Shown: positions 49,968-59,631 of the stretch, piece after piece
Layout: every line of letters starts with the position of its first letter
How positions within the stretch are numbered: position 1 is the first letter of the stretch
DNA from: Bin87 sp965261195
GTDB taxonomy: Bacteria; Chloroflexota; Dehalococcoidia; Lucifugimonadales; UBA3495
NCBI GenBank assembly: GCA_965261195.1
Contig: OZ253455.1
Span: forward strand, 3,162,001-3,226,000
Direction: 5' to 3'
DNA: 64,000 nt
The notes under the pieces: generated by a model
Told to the model about the DNA's origin: nothing
Seen by the model: the letters and a program-made list of their open reading frames with translations, nothing else
Database searches by the model: none
Made by a program: the position numbers and the translations under genes

Positions 49968-50948
49968 ATGGCCCGCCCCAAAGCCTTCATTACCCGGATG
50001 CTGCTGCCCGACGCGCTGGACATCGTGCGGCAAGTCGCTGATGTGGAAGTTTGGCCTGACGAGTGGCCTCCGTCGGTGGACGAGTTGCACCGCCGGGCGG
50101 CCGGCGCAGATGGCATATTGACCACCATCATGGACCGTGTGGACTCGGCGTTGATGGATGCGGCGCCCAATCTGAAAGCCATCAGCCAGCTGGCAGTGGG
50201 CCTGGACAACGTGGATGTGGCCGAGGCGACCCGGCGGGGTATTCCGGTCGGCAACACGCCGGGAGTGCTGTCCAAATCTACCGCCGACCTGGCTTTTGCG
50301 CTGCTGCTGGGAGCGGCGCGGCGTACCTCCGAGAGCGAACGCTGGCTGCGGGGCGGCGGTTGGCAGCTGGCGTTTCACCCGACCCACTGGTTGGGTCGGG
50401 ATGTGCATGAGGCCACCCTGGGCATCGTCGGTCTGGGCCAAATCGGACGGGAGATAGCGCGGCGGGGCCGTGGGTTCGATATGCGCATCATCTATCACTC
50501 CAGCACCCAATACCCGGACGTGGCAGCCGAGTTGGGGGTCAGTTACGTGGATTTTCCGACCCTGTTGGCCGAGGCGGATTTCGTCATTTTGAGCGTGCCG
50601 TTGACACCGGAGACGCACCATCTGATTAGCACCTCGGAACTGGCGCAGATGAAGCCATCCGGGATTTTGATCAACGTCTCGCGGGGGCCGGTGGTGGATC
50701 CGGTGGCGCTGTACCAAGCGCTGCATTCCGGCGCAATTGGCGGCGCGGCGCTGGATGTTACCGCGCCGGAGCCGATACCGATAGATGACCCGCTGCTGAC
50801 GCTGGAAAACTTGGTGATTACGCCACACATCGGGAGCGCCGCGCTGCCGACCCGCTTGAACACGATGCAGCTGGCGGCCAGGAATCTGGTGGCAGGGCTG
50901 GCCGGTGAGCCGATGGAGGCGTGCGCCAACCCCCAGGTGTATGGGTAG
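49968..50948 (+). CDS. D-2-hydroxyacid dehydrogenase family protein
   Basis: From ATG 49968 the 326-residue protein has the NAD-binding GIVGLGQIGREIARRGRGFD, catalytic Arg in ILINVSRGPVVD, Glu in TAPEPIPIDDP and His in ITPHIGSAALPTRLNTM. These are the three catalytic residues of glyoxylate/hydroxypyruvate reductases and phosphoglycerate-dehydrogenase-like enzymes. The substrate is open. The following hydrolase gene is 130 bp away. Confidence 0.9.
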   Translation: MARPKAFITRMLLPDALDIVRQVADVEVWPDEWPPSVDELHRRAAGADGILTTIMDRVDSALMDAAPNLKAISQLAVGLDNVDVAEATRRGIPVGNTPGVLSKSTADLAFALLLGAARRTSESERWLRGGGWQLAFHPTHWLGRDVHEATLGIVGLGQIGREIARRGRGFDMRIIYHSSTQYPDVAAELGVSYVDFPTLLAEADFVILSVPLTPETHHLISTSELAQMKPSGILINVSRGPVVDPVALYQALHSGAIGGAALDVTAPEPIPIDDPLLTLENLVITPHIGSAALPTRLNTMQLAARNLVAGLAGEPMEACANPQVYG

Positions 50949-51078
50949 GTACGAGCGCGTCGCGCCAAGCCAGGGCAAGGCGATTCGTGATATTTTGTGG
51001 CTGCAACGCTGAAGCGCGCGGCGCTGAAAACGTGAGCAACCAGGGGCAATTCGCCGACAGGCTTCGGGTGGTGAGTCT

Positions 51079-51888
51079 ATGCCGATACTAGAAGTGGATG
51101 GCGGCCGGTTCCATTACCACAGGGATGACTTTTCCGATCCGTGGCTGGAGCCGGCGCCGGTGTTGCTGCACCATGCCGCCGGGGGCAATCTGCATCGGTG
51201 GCGGGCCTGGGTGCCCACGCTGGCGCGGCGTCATCCGGTGGTGCGTTTCGATATGAGAGGACACGCCGGTACGCCGTCTCCGCCTGAACTGCGGCCAGAA
51301 CTGCGATTTGTACTACCGGAGTTGGCGGCCGACATCGCCCGGGTTTTGGATGGACTGGGCATCGACAAAGCGCACTTGGTGGGCGCCTCTGCCGGCGGCA
51401 TTGTGAGTCTGAGATTCGCCCACGATTTCCCGGACCGGTTGCACAGTCTGACGTTGGTTGCCTCGACCCCCAGGCTGGCCCAGATGGGCGCCGACATGGA
51501 CGCCGGAGTGTGGCGGCGCATCCTGGAACAGGAAGGAACCCGCGCCTGGCTGCTGTCGGATACCGCCAAGCGATTCGGCCCCCACGCCAGCCGCCAGGTG
51601 ATTGAATGGTACGCCGACGAAGGTGCGAAAACTCCGGCTCCGGTCGTGCTGGCCCTGCAAGGCTGCCTGCTCGCGGCGGATCTGACGCCGTTGTTGTCTG
51701 AAATACACGTCCGTACCCTGATACTGGCCGCGACACAGGACGAGATTACTCCGCTGGACGTGCAAGAATTGATGGCTCAGCGGATGCCCCGCGCGACGCT
51801 GGAGGTTTTCGACGGCGTCGGGCACAACATGAAGGTGGAGATTCCCGAAATCCTGGCCGCAAGGACCCTCGATTTCATAGCCGACTAG
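51079..51888 (+). CDS. Alpha/beta hydrolase
   Basis: The 269-residue protein has nucleophile Ser104 in VGASAGGIVSLRFAHDFPDR, an oxyanion HHAAGGN near residue 31, an acid in ATQDEITPLDV and a His in DGVGHNMKVEIPEIL. The layout is that of small esterase or lactonase-type hydrolases (3-oxoadipate enol-lactonase-like). Substrate unknown. A dispersed palindrome follows the stop codon. Confidence 0.9.
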   Translation: MPILEVDGGRFHYHRDDFSDPWLEPAPVLLHHAAGGNLHRWRAWVPTLARRHPVVRFDMRGHAGTPSPPELRPELRFVLPELAADIARVLDGLGIDKAHLVGASAGGIVSLRFAHDFPDRLHSLTLVASTPRLAQMGADMDAGVWRRILEQEGTRAWLLSDTAKRFGPHASRQVIEWYADEGAKTPAPVVLALQGCLLAADLTPLLSEIHVRTLILAATQDEITPLDVQELMAQRMPRATLEVFDGVGHNMKVEIPEILAARTLDFIAD

Positions 51889-51912
51889 GGCCTTTCTATT
51901 CTCTGCAAAGGC

Positions 51913-51950
51913 ACCCCTCTCCCGCGGGGAGAGGGGTTGGGGGTGAGGGG
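51913..51950. repeat. Dispersed palindrome (CCCTCTCCC/GGGAGAGGG type), copy 1
   Basis: CCCCTCTCCCGCGGGGAGAG is followed by GGGTTGGGGGTGAGGGG. The same family occurs at 56029, 60321, 60514, 61881 and 61959. All copies are intergenic, downstream or upstream of genes, consistent with a REP-like or terminator-like element. Confidence 0.75.
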
Positions 51951-52020
51951 CGTCTTTCCCCCGGCAAGTATGTTTGACCCAGAGGTTCCCCCTCCCCCTC
52001 CCCCTCCAGGGAGAGGTCCC

Positions 52021-53232
52021 TAGTACCGTTTCAATCTGGTTTTGTAGGGTAGATATGCTGGAGCTTACTACGAGCATCTTGGGTGGAAAACCGCCAGTCT
52101 ATGACTGATTTTGCGGCGTTGCGCTCGTGTTCGAGGGCCGCAACCTCTCGTCGCAGCTCCGCCTCATCGCTGATGCGGCGGTTCAGACACCCTCTGCTGA
52201 AGACGCTCAACTCGATCTCAGCCATGTTCAACCAGCTGCCGTGCGTGGGAGTGTAATGAAACTCGAGGCGTTGCGCGATGCGCCGGGCTTCGGATGGCTC
52301 AAATGCTTCGTAAAGCGAGCCGAGCTGGTGGGTGTTGAGGTTGTCCATCACCAGCCTGACCACCTCGACATCAGGGTAGGCCTCGTCCACCAACCACCGC
52401 ATCCGGTGGGCGAAGTCCACGGCAGTGCGGCGCCCGGTCACGGCGACGTGTCTCCAGCCACCCTTCGGCTCGCAGATCATGAACCGGTTCCGGGTCCCGT
52501 TCCGCTGGTACTCGGTGTCATAGCGTGCCACCCGTCCGGGGACGGCCTTGATGGGCGGACGCACCTCCCCGGTCAATTGCCGGGAGGTCTCGTCGAAACA
52601 CACTACCGGACGCTCCGGATGGTACGCCTGGTGGTACAGGTCCAGCACGTCCTCCATCCGCGCCACGAACTCCCCGCTCACCTTGGGGATACACCACTCC
52701 TTCTTCTTCCAGGGTTTGAGTTCGTTTTTTTGAGCATCTGGCGCACCGTCTCCAGGGAGCTGCTCTCGGCAAACTCCAACTCCACCACCTTGTCGGCCAA
52801 CAACTGGAGTGTCCAATGCGTGTGACCTTCGGGCGCTGCGCTGCACGCAAAGGCGATCAGGTGCGCTTCCTGCCGGCCGTCCAGCTTGCGCTCCCGGCCC
52901 GGCCACGGTCGGTCATTGATGGCGGCCTCAAGTCCTTCCTCCACGTACCGCTTCCGCGATCTGGCGACCGTGGCGGCGTTGACCAACAGCACATCGGCTA
53001 TCTCACGGTCCCGAAGCCCTTGGTCAGCTTTGAGCAGCGACAGCGCCCGCTTCACGGTGCGCACTGACGCCTTGCCTCGCTGGGAAACCGCATTGAGACG
53101 GGAACGTTCGGCCTCGGTCAGCGCGACTTTATACTTGATGGCAGCCATGGCTGGGCACCTCCTCGCAGAAAGATCGTGCCCCAGTATGGCTGCCTTCTAA
53201 TATTCTTACAAATGTATCTGGGAACAGTACTA
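52021..53232 (-). mobile_element. IS630-family insertion sequence, intact copy
   Basis: The element (GTACCGTTTC to GAACAGTAC, 52023-53230) has imperfect terminal inverted repeats and is flanked by TA on both sides, the target duplication of this family. It carries one transposase gene in two overlapping frames. It differs from the interrupted copy at 4801-6991 by a few percent. Confidence 0.85.
52031..53148 (-). CDS. IS630-family transposase, joined by -1 frameshift at an A7 run
   Basis: The first frame starts at ATG 53148 (MAAIKYKVALTEAERSRLNA) with the helix-turn-helix region, and ends at 52678. The second frame continues to 52031. The homology passes between frames at CTCAAAAAAACG (about 52722-52733): LKK in frame 0, then NELKPWKKKEWCIPKVSGEF in frame -1. 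The second part contains the DDE triad: VVCFDETSRQL, VRLVMDNLNTHQL and GSWLNMAEIELSVFSR. An A7 slip at this point is a known way for IS630 members to make the full protein. The catalytic set is complete, so it may be active. Confidence 0.85.
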
Positions 53233-53259
53233 GTATTGCAACCAGAACTTTAAGAAATC

Positions 53260-54430
53260 GTGTTGGATATCACCCAATGGACGGCGCGAGATGGCCCTCT
53301 GGGCACCGCTGCCTCATGCTCACGTTGGCCAAAATCTGATCGTCAGTTTTGGTCCAGGCAAATGGTTGGGGTCTTCGTTGGTAACGTCTAGGTATCGTTA
53401 GATGTCGGCTTCCAATTCATTGCTGCTCTGCTGCACTCAGCGGCGCAGTTGTTGTCGGTGAGCAGTGTAAACCAGTGCTGCACCAGGTTGAGCCAGGAGG
53501 CGCTGGATGATGTGAAGTGAACATGGAAGCGGGGCCGCCTAGCGAACCAATGCCGTATGAGAGCCGTCTTGTGGGTAGCGTGGTTGTCTACGATCAGGTG
53601 TACGTCTAGGTCGAGCGGACGCCGCGACCTAGATTGTATCTAGGGATCTGGGTACCGAGGAACTTGCGGAACTCAACGGCCCGGCGGCACCGGTGGCGTT
53701 GTCCAATTACCTTGTTAGTGTCGGGCCAGTCCTGGTGTTCAGCGCGACACACAGCGCCGTGGCGAACGTAATCATGGATGGGCTGCTGGGCCTGGCCCGA
53801 TACCGTGGTCAGCCCCGGCTAGTGCGATACAGGGCCTGGATCTGAGACTTCTCATCGACGCACATCACGGATGCCCGTTCGGGCGGGTTGAGGTAAAGCC
53901 TCGTTGTGTCCGTACCTTTTCAACTCCTTGTATCTGCGATGAACTGGGGTTCGCCGACAACTTGAAGGTTTCGGTAATATCTCCTGGTGGGGCAACACTG
54001 GGCTGCAACCCGAAGGCCCGCCGGCCGCGACTGACGGTGTTGTGGATCAGACCGGAACGCTGGGCCATTGACCGAGTGCTCCAATGGGTGGCGTCCTGGG
54101 GCGTGGTTTCCAAGGTTCAATGCCAAAACCCGCTCCACGTCAGCTATGGTTACCGCTCGGGGGTGACCACTGCGCGGCCCGTCCAGCCGGCTGTCCAGTC
54201 GTTGCGCCAGGAACCGGGAACGCCAATTCCGCACCATCGGTTTCGCACCTCCCAACCGAGCGGCTATCACAGTATTGACCAGACCATCGGCACAACTGAG
54301 GATGCTTCTAGCCCGCAAGTCCAACACTTGCGCCCTTTTGTCCCGGCGGATCTATCGTTCCAGGGTTTCCCGTTCCCCATCGTCCAATGTCAATTGTGGA
54401 CCTGGTCGCCCGATGATCGTATTCACCCTC
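53260..54430 (-). pseudogene. Decayed IS630-family transposase of a second subgroup
   Basis: Pieces in several frames align in order on the minus strand: LTLDDGERETLER (about 54390), DLRARSILSCADGLVNTVIA (54320), GRPSGHPRAVTIADVERVLA-like (54200), DATHWSTRSMAQRSGLIHNT (54090), PPERASVMCVDEKSQIQALY (53870), LDLDVHLIVDNHATHKTALI (53610) and RFHVHFTSSSASWLNLVQHW (53530). The last Glu is replaced (LVQHW for LVERW). Multiple frameshifts and stops show it is dead. It does not share ends with the adjacent intact IS630. Confidence 0.75.
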
Positions 54431-54490
54431 CCGCTGTCAGTGGCAAGCCTGGGACTTCGCGCCTGACTCCAATGCAATCAACTTCAGGCG

Positions 54491-54535
54491 CAGGACACTG
54501 CGGGACAGGACACTACGGGACAGGACATTACGGGA
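54491..54535. repeat. 15-bp tandem repeat, three units
   Basis: Three head-to-tail copies of CAGGACACTACGGGA, with one or two differences, lie just beyond the P450 stop codon. No function is apparent. Confidence 0.85.
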
Positions 54536-54543
54536 GGGGACGA

Positions 54544-55944
54544 TTAGCGGCGTTCGAGGTAGGTGGGCATACCGTTTTTGGGGCGGAGGGAGATCAGGGG
54601 GAGCATCGCGATTTTGTGGCGGGGGTCGTGGTGGACGCGCCAGCGTTGGCCGAGGGTGGCGAGGATTAGCTTGGCTTCCATCATCGCGAAACCTTCCCCG
54701 ATGCACTGGCGGGGCCCGCCACCGAAGGGATAGTAGGCGTAGCGTGGCAGGTGCTCGCGAAACTCCGGTGTCCAGCGGTCGGGGCGGAATTCGAGGGGTG
54801 CATCGAACCAGCGGGCGTCGCGTTGCATGACCAGCTGCGGGGCGGCCAGGAGTGCGCCGGCGGGTATCTGATACCCACCCAGCTCGAAGGGTTGGAAGGC
54901 CATGCGCGACCAGAACCAGATGGGAGGGTAGAGACGCAGGGATTCGGCGAGAACCCGGTCGGTGAAAGTGAGGTTGGGCAGGTCGGCCAGCGTGGGCGGG
55001 CGGTCGCCGACGATTTCGTCAAGCTCAGCGTGAAACCGCGCTTGAATGTCGGGGTGAGCAGCGAGGAGATACCAGGTCCAGGTGAGGCAGACGGCGGTGG
55101 TTTCGTGGCCGGCGGCGAACAGCGTCATCAGTTGGTCCCGCACCTGCTCGTCGGTGAGCGACTGGCCGGCGGACGTGTCGTCGGGCGCTGCGCTCTCGAA
55201 ACGCGCCAGCAGCAGGGCCGACAGGAGGTCGTCGCCGGAGAGGTCGGATTTACGGCGCTGCTGAATCAGGTCGTAGGCGATCCGGTCGAGCCGCTGCATG
55301 GCGTTGCGGAATTGCACGGTGCGCGGCACGGGCAGACGATGGAGCAGCCGGCGGAGGCGCGGGGGCTGATTGACGCGGGTTACGACGTATTTGTTGCCGA
55401 CCGCAAATGCCTCGCCGATGCGACGGACATCATCGGGGAGGTCGAGGCCAAACAGGGTTTTGACGACGATGCGCAAGGTGAGCGAGCCCATTTCGGACGC
55501 CATGTCCACCCGTTGGCCGTCGGTCCAGTCCTGCTGGTGATGGCTGGCGAATGTCTGCATGGTTGCTCCGAAACCGTCGACGCTGTTGCGATGGAAGTAG
55601 GGCTGCATCAGACGGCGCTGTTGGAGGTGGGCGGCTCCGCTGGCGGTAACCAACCCGTCACCCATGACGTATTTCAGGACGTCGGCATTGGGCCCCCGGC
55701 CCACCATCTGATGCTTGGTAACGAAAATCTCGCGGATCAGGTCGGGATGATTCACGAGGATGAGCAGGGCCGGTTTCACCGACATGGTAACGATGTCGCC
55801 GTAGGTGGCGGCCTGCTGCATAAAGGCGATGGGGTCGCGCAGGTAGCGGAGGGTTTGCCCGATGAAGGGCAACTCCGGAGGGCCGGGCGGAAGCTGACTA
55901 CGGTCGACGGACGGTTTCGGAGGGTAGATGATGGTGGCGGTCAC
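54544..55944 (-). CDS. Cytochrome P450
   Basis: The 466-residue protein has the I-helix AGHETTAVCLTWTWYLLA, the K-helix ESLRLYPPIWFWSRMAF, PLEFRPDRW, and the heme loop FGGGPRQCIGEGFAMMEAKL with the axial Cys near residue 414. The N-terminus has no membrane anchor, so it is a soluble bacterial P450, which needs ferredoxin or flavodoxin partners; none is adjacent. It resembles CYP family members that hydroxylate fatty acids or terpenoids. Substrate unknown. Confidence 0.95.
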   Translation of the reverse strand: MTATIIYPPKPSVDRSQLPPGPPELPFIGQTLRYLRDPIAFMQQAATYGDIVTMSVKPALLILVNHPDLIREIFVTKHQMVGRGPNADVLKYVMGDGLVTASGAAHLQQRRLMQPYFHRNSVDGFGATMQTFASHHQQDWTDGQRVDMASEMGSLTLRIVVKTLFGLDLPDDVRRIGEAFAVGNKYVVTRVNQPPRLRRLLHRLPVPRTVQFRNAMQRLDRIAYDLIQQRRKSDLSGDDLLSALLLARFESAAPDDTSAGQSLTDEQVRDQLMTLFAAGHETTAVCLTWTWYLLAAHPDIQARFHAELDEIVGDRPPTLADLPNLTFTDRVLAESLRLYPPIWFWSRMAFQPFELGGYQIPAGALLAAPQLVMQRDARWFDAPLEFRPDRWTPEFREHLPRYAYYPFGGGPRQCIGEGFAMMEAKLILATLGQRWRVHHDPRHKIAMLPLISLRPKNGMPTYLERR

Positions 55945-56028
55945 GGCATGGCCTCGGTGCCGCCATTATACCGGACACCGGAGGACCGCTCTGGGTTGTG
56001 GTTGGTTGAGATGTTGAAGGCGGGGTTT

Positions 56029-56068
56029 CACCCTCACCCCAGCCCTCTCCCATCGAGGGAGAGGGGGC
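56029..56068. repeat. Dispersed palindrome (CCCTCTCCC/GGGAGAGGG type), copy 2
   Basis: CACCCTCACCCCAGCCCTCT is followed by CCCATCGAGGGAGAGGGGGC. It lies in the gap between the P450 and dnaJ genes, which are divergent. Confidence 0.75.
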
Positions 56069-56170
56069 GGTAGAGAGTCTGGGTTGTTGGTTGGGTTGCT
56101 CAGGTGTGTTGAGCATTGGGGCGGGTGTCGGCTATAATCGTTGTTATGAATGTAGATTGCCAGAATGGTT

Positions 56171-57511
56171 ATGCCGGCTGATTATTACGAAACTCTTGGT
56201 GTGAGCCGAGGGGCCAACGACGAGGATATCCGACGCGCTTTCCGCCGGAAGGCTATGGAGTTTCATCCGGACCGGAACAAAACGCCGGGAGCTGAGGACC
56301 AGTTCAAAGAGATTAACGAGGCGTATCAGGTGCTGGGCGACCAGGAGAAACGCGCCCGGTATGATCGCTTTGGACACGCCGGTGTGAATGGCGGCGGTGA
56401 TCGTCCGTTTGACGGCTTTGATCCCTTCGGCGGGTTCGGCGACGTTTTCGATTCCTTCTTTGGCGGCGGTGGACGCGGGGCCAGCCAACCCAGAGCCGGC
56501 GAGGATGTCAGCCAGCGCGTTACGCTGACCTTCGAGGAGGCGGTGTTCGGCTGCGAGCGCGATGTGGAAATCGCCCGCACTGAACCGTGCAGTACCTGCT
56601 CCGGCGGCGGGAACCAGCCCGGCACGGAAATCAGCACCTGCAGCACTTGCAACGGAGCCGGGCAGGTGCGGCGGTCGCAACGCAGCGTGTTCGGCCAGTT
56701 TGCCGTTACGACACCCTGCCCCAGCTGCAGCGGTTCGGGGCGATCCATCGAAACGCCCTGCAATACCTGCCGGGGGCGAGGGCAGGAACGCCGTCGCCGC
56801 ACGCGCACGGTTACGATACCGGCGGGAGTGGATGATGGAATGCAGGTGCGGGTCACCGGCGAAGGCGGGGTGGGCAGCAACGGCGGCCCGGCGGGCAACC
56901 TGTACGTGCAGATGCGCGTGCAGGATCATCCCTTCTTCTGGCGCGAAGACCAGGACCTGGTGCATCGCATTGCGCTCAATGTTGCTGAGGCTGCGCTGGG
57001 CGCCACCAAAGCGATTCCCACCCTGGACGGAGAGCCAGTTGACCTGGAGATTCCAGCCGGTACACAGTCGGGCAGCTATTTCAGGGTGCGTGGGTTTGGG
57101 GTGCCCCACCTGCGGCGCAACGGCCGGCCCACCGACCGGCGGGGCGACATCCGGGTGATGGTGGATGTTGATGTGCCGACGAAGCTGAACAAGTACCAGC
57201 GGGAATTGCTGGAGAATTTGGCCTATTCGCTGGGGAATGATGGCAAGGCTCCACCGACCGGCAACCGTTCCGGCAGCGGCACACGCCAGGCTCGGACCGG
57301 CGGCGGCAAGGGCCGGCGCAAGGCGGCTGCCGAAGCTACGCCCAAAGACGATGCGCCCGTCGGTAGTGCCTCGGACGGTGATGTCGATGGGGCCGGTGTG
57401 TCGGCGAGCGCCGAATCTGACGCGCCCGTGGATAGCGCCGCGGAAGCCGATGACAAACAGCGCGGCTTGTTCGACCGCCTTAAAGATACGTTCTCGCCCG
57501 CTACTGACTGA
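56171..57511 (+). CDS. dnaJ: Chaperone protein DnaJ, extended C-terminus
   Basis: From ATG 56171 (MPADYYETLGVSRGANDEDI) the 446-residue protein has the J domain with HPD near residue 33, a Gly/Phe-rich linker (GGFGDVFDSFFGGGGRGASQ), four CxxCxGxG zinc repeats (CSTCSGGG, CSTCNGAG, CPSCSGSG, CNTCRGRG) and the substrate-binding domain (FRVRGFGVPHLRRNGRPTDR). It stimulates DnaK. It is about 70 residues longer than usual: the tail is Lys/Arg-rich, then acidic Ala/Asp-rich. dnaK and grpE are not in the window. ATG 56165 is also possible. Confidence 0.95.
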   Translation: MPADYYETLGVSRGANDEDIRRAFRRKAMEFHPDRNKTPGAEDQFKEINEAYQVLGDQEKRARYDRFGHAGVNGGGDRPFDGFDPFGGFGDVFDSFFGGGGRGASQPRAGEDVSQRVTLTFEEAVFGCERDVEIARTEPCSTCSGGGNQPGTEISTCSTCNGAGQVRRSQRSVFGQFAVTTPCPSCSGSGRSIETPCNTCRGRGQERRRRTRTVTIPAGVDDGMQVRVTGEGGVGSNGGPAGNLYVQMRVQDHPFFWREDQDLVHRIALNVAEAALGATKAIPTLDGEPVDLEIPAGTQSGSYFRVRGFGVPHLRRNGRPTDRRGDIRVMVDVDVPTKLNKYQRELLENLAYSLGNDGKAPPTGNRSGSGTRQARTGGGKGRRKAAAEATPKDDAPVGSASDGDVDGAGVSASAESDAPVDSAAEADDKQRGLFDRLKDTFSPATD

Positions 57512-57588
57512 CTGGCCCGCCACTGATATGCTCCACCCTGCACCCCAGCTTTCAGTCCACCTTCGCATTAGCCTTCGGTAATTCGCCA

Positions 57589-58449
57589 ATGTCCTGGCAT
57601 GAGCTGAGCATCCAAGTTCCCTTCGAATTCGTTGAGCCGGTGTCGTACCTGTTTGAACGTTACGCTTACGGTTTGAGCATGGAAATCGTACCCGGCGAAT
57701 ACGCAATCCTGCGGTCTTATCTGCCCAACCTTTCGCGCACACGATTGGCCCACATCGAGGTTGGCGTGAAACTGGCGGCCAGCGTGGCGCCGCTGGGAGA
57801 CCTGGACATTCGGGAGCTGGATGACGACGAGGACTGGCGCAATTCGTGGAAGCGGCACTTCACGTTGTTGCGGGTGGGTCGCACTCTGGTTATCAAACCG
57901 TCTTGGGTGGACTACGAGGCAGTGCCCGGGGATGTGGTCATCGAGCTGGACCCGGGATTGGCCTTTGGCACGGGATACCATCCCACCACCTATGCCTGTC
58001 TGGAGGCGCTGGAAAATCTGGTTACGCCGGGATGTTCGGTGCTGGACATTGGCACCGGCTCGGGGATTCTGACGATTGCCGCCGCCAAGCTGGGAGCCTC
58101 GCACATCACGGCGGTTGATATTGATAACCACGCGGTGCGGGCGGCCCGCAAGAATTTCAAGAGCGCCGGGATTCTGGACCGGGTGAAGTCTGAAACCGGC
58201 AGCGTGCCGGGAGCGGCTACCCGCGATCAGGTTTATGACATTGCGGTGGCCAACATCAGTGCGAGAGGTATCAGGATAGTGGCGCCGGGGGTTCCGGGCG
58301 TGCTGGCGACCGATGGGGTGTTCGTGGCATCGGGGATTATCGTCGACCAACATCAGGATGCCGTCGATGCTATCAACGCCGCCGGCCTCGCCGTGGTCGA
58401 GACGGTGCAGCGGGAAGACTGGGTTACTATCCTGGCCCGTCATCGGTAG
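57589..58449 (+). CDS. prmA: Ribosomal protein L11 methyltransferase
   Basis: The 286-residue protein has DPGLAFGTGYHPTTYACLEA near residue 121, SAM-binding motif I VLDIGTGSGILTIAAAKLGA near 151, AVDIDNHAVRAARKNF and the catalytic-type VANISARGIRI, with N in place of the family's usual NILA. It trimethylates L11 in the cytoplasm. It follows dnaJ by 77 bp, a conserved dnaJ-prmA neighbourhood in many bacteria. Confidence 0.95.
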   Translation: MSWHELSIQVPFEFVEPVSYLFERYAYGLSMEIVPGEYAILRSYLPNLSRTRLAHIEVGVKLAASVAPLGDLDIRELDDDEDWRNSWKRHFTLLRVGRTLVIKPSWVDYEAVPGDVVIELDPGLAFGTGYHPTTYACLEALENLVTPGCSVLDIGTGSGILTIAAAKLGASHITAVDIDNHAVRAARKNFKSAGILDRVKSETGSVPGAATRDQVYDIAVANISARGIRIVAPGVPGVLATDGVFVASGIIVDQHQDAVDAINAAGLAVVETVQREDWVTILARHR

Positions 58450-58516
58450 GGTTGCGTCGAGCTGAAAGATGGATGCTGGAATGGAGATGGATGCTGGAAG
58501 GAAGATGCGCTGGAAG

Positions 58517-59536
58517 ATGGATATTCTTGCCCTGGACAGATTTGAGCTAATTGGTGCGCTGGGAAGCGGGGCCGATTACGAAGTGCGCGCCGCCACCGAC
58601 CTGGACACGGGCCTGGCGGTAGTGCTGAAACGGCCGAGTCCGCAGGTGGTGCGTCGGCAGATGCACGGCCCGATTGAGGAGCGCACTACGCGCATCCTGG
58701 AGGCGTATGAGGCCGCCGGCCAGCATTGTCCGGCAGTGCCGAGGGTGATTGGCGTAACCGAGGTTGAGAACCACGACGGATACTTTGGCGAAAATCTGGG
58801 GCAGGAATATCGGGTGAGGGTGGAAGAACGGGCCACCGGCATACCACTGGTGGGCGATCCACGCAGTCGCATCCTGCGGGTGCCCATCGGTCTGGGTCAG
58901 AACCTGTTTGCCCTGCACCCGCTGGCCGCGCCGCCGGGCGTGGGGGACTGGCCGATTCAGACGCAGCTGCTGGCAGCTCAGGAGGTTTTTGCCGGCGCCG
59001 GTTATGCGCTGCTTGACCTGGGGCCGCACAACGTGTTTTATGCGCCGGGTTCCGGGCAGGCGACGCTGATTGACGCGGGCGCTCTGGTTGGCCATGGAGT
59101 AGACCGCACGCAGGCTAACCGCGGGCCGCAGGATGTCCACGATTTCTACATTGAAATGCTCAAGTTTTACATCGCTCCGTCGGAGCCGCCGGCCGATGCC
59201 GCCGGGTATTTTGACCCGTACAACCAGCGTCCCATCATTACGCTGGAGCAGGAGTGCGACGAACTGGGGCGGGCTTTTGCGGGCGTTGGCGGAAACCTGG
59301 CGGCGGCGGCGACGGCGTGCATTGACCGGGTTCGCAACCGCGATTATGGCAGTGTCGGCGAGTTTGGCCGGGACTTGCAGGATTGCCTGCGGCTGATTAC
59401 CATCCGTAACGACGATCTGCCCGACCGGGATGTTGCGCTGGACGCCTGGCGAACCGCGCTGAACCGCCTGAGGGAAGATCACTGGACGCGGTACCAGTTC
59501 GATGCAGACGCCGACCTGGCCAGCCGGTCTGCCTGA
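58517..59536 (+). CDS. Protein-kinase-like protein
   Basis: From ATG 58517 (MDILALDRFELIGALGSGAD) the 339-residue protein shows a Gly-rich loop (IGALGSGADYEVRAATD), the ATP-anchoring Lys in LAVVLKRPSPQ, a catalytic-loop-like LLDLGPHNVFYAP and a metal-binding DFG-like ATLIDAGALVG. The HRD motif is degenerate, so it is an atypical member of the kinase superfamily. The ATG at 58469 would add 16 Met-rich residues from a small repeated segment and is not preferred. The next gene is a PP2C-like phosphatase, an expected partner. Confidence 0.7.
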   Translation: MDILALDRFELIGALGSGADYEVRAATDLDTGLAVVLKRPSPQVVRRQMHGPIEERTTRILEAYEAAGQHCPAVPRVIGVTEVENHDGYFGENLGQEYRVRVEERATGIPLVGDPRSRILRVPIGLGQNLFALHPLAAPPGVGDWPIQTQLLAAQEVFAGAGYALLDLGPHNVFYAPGSGQATLIDAGALVGHGVDRTQANRGPQDVHDFYIEMLKFYIAPSEPPADAAGYFDPYNQRPIITLEQECDELGRAFAGVGGNLAAAATACIDRVRNRDYGSVGEFGRDLQDCLRLITIRNDDLPDRDVALDAWRTALNRLREDHWTRYQFDADADLASRSA

Positions 59537-59631
59537 TCCCGGCAAAACGAGACCAGCGCATCTGAAACTACCGCTACTAACATCATCATTAAAATCTACT
59601 GAAACCAAACAACTGCGAGGACTGTAGCATC

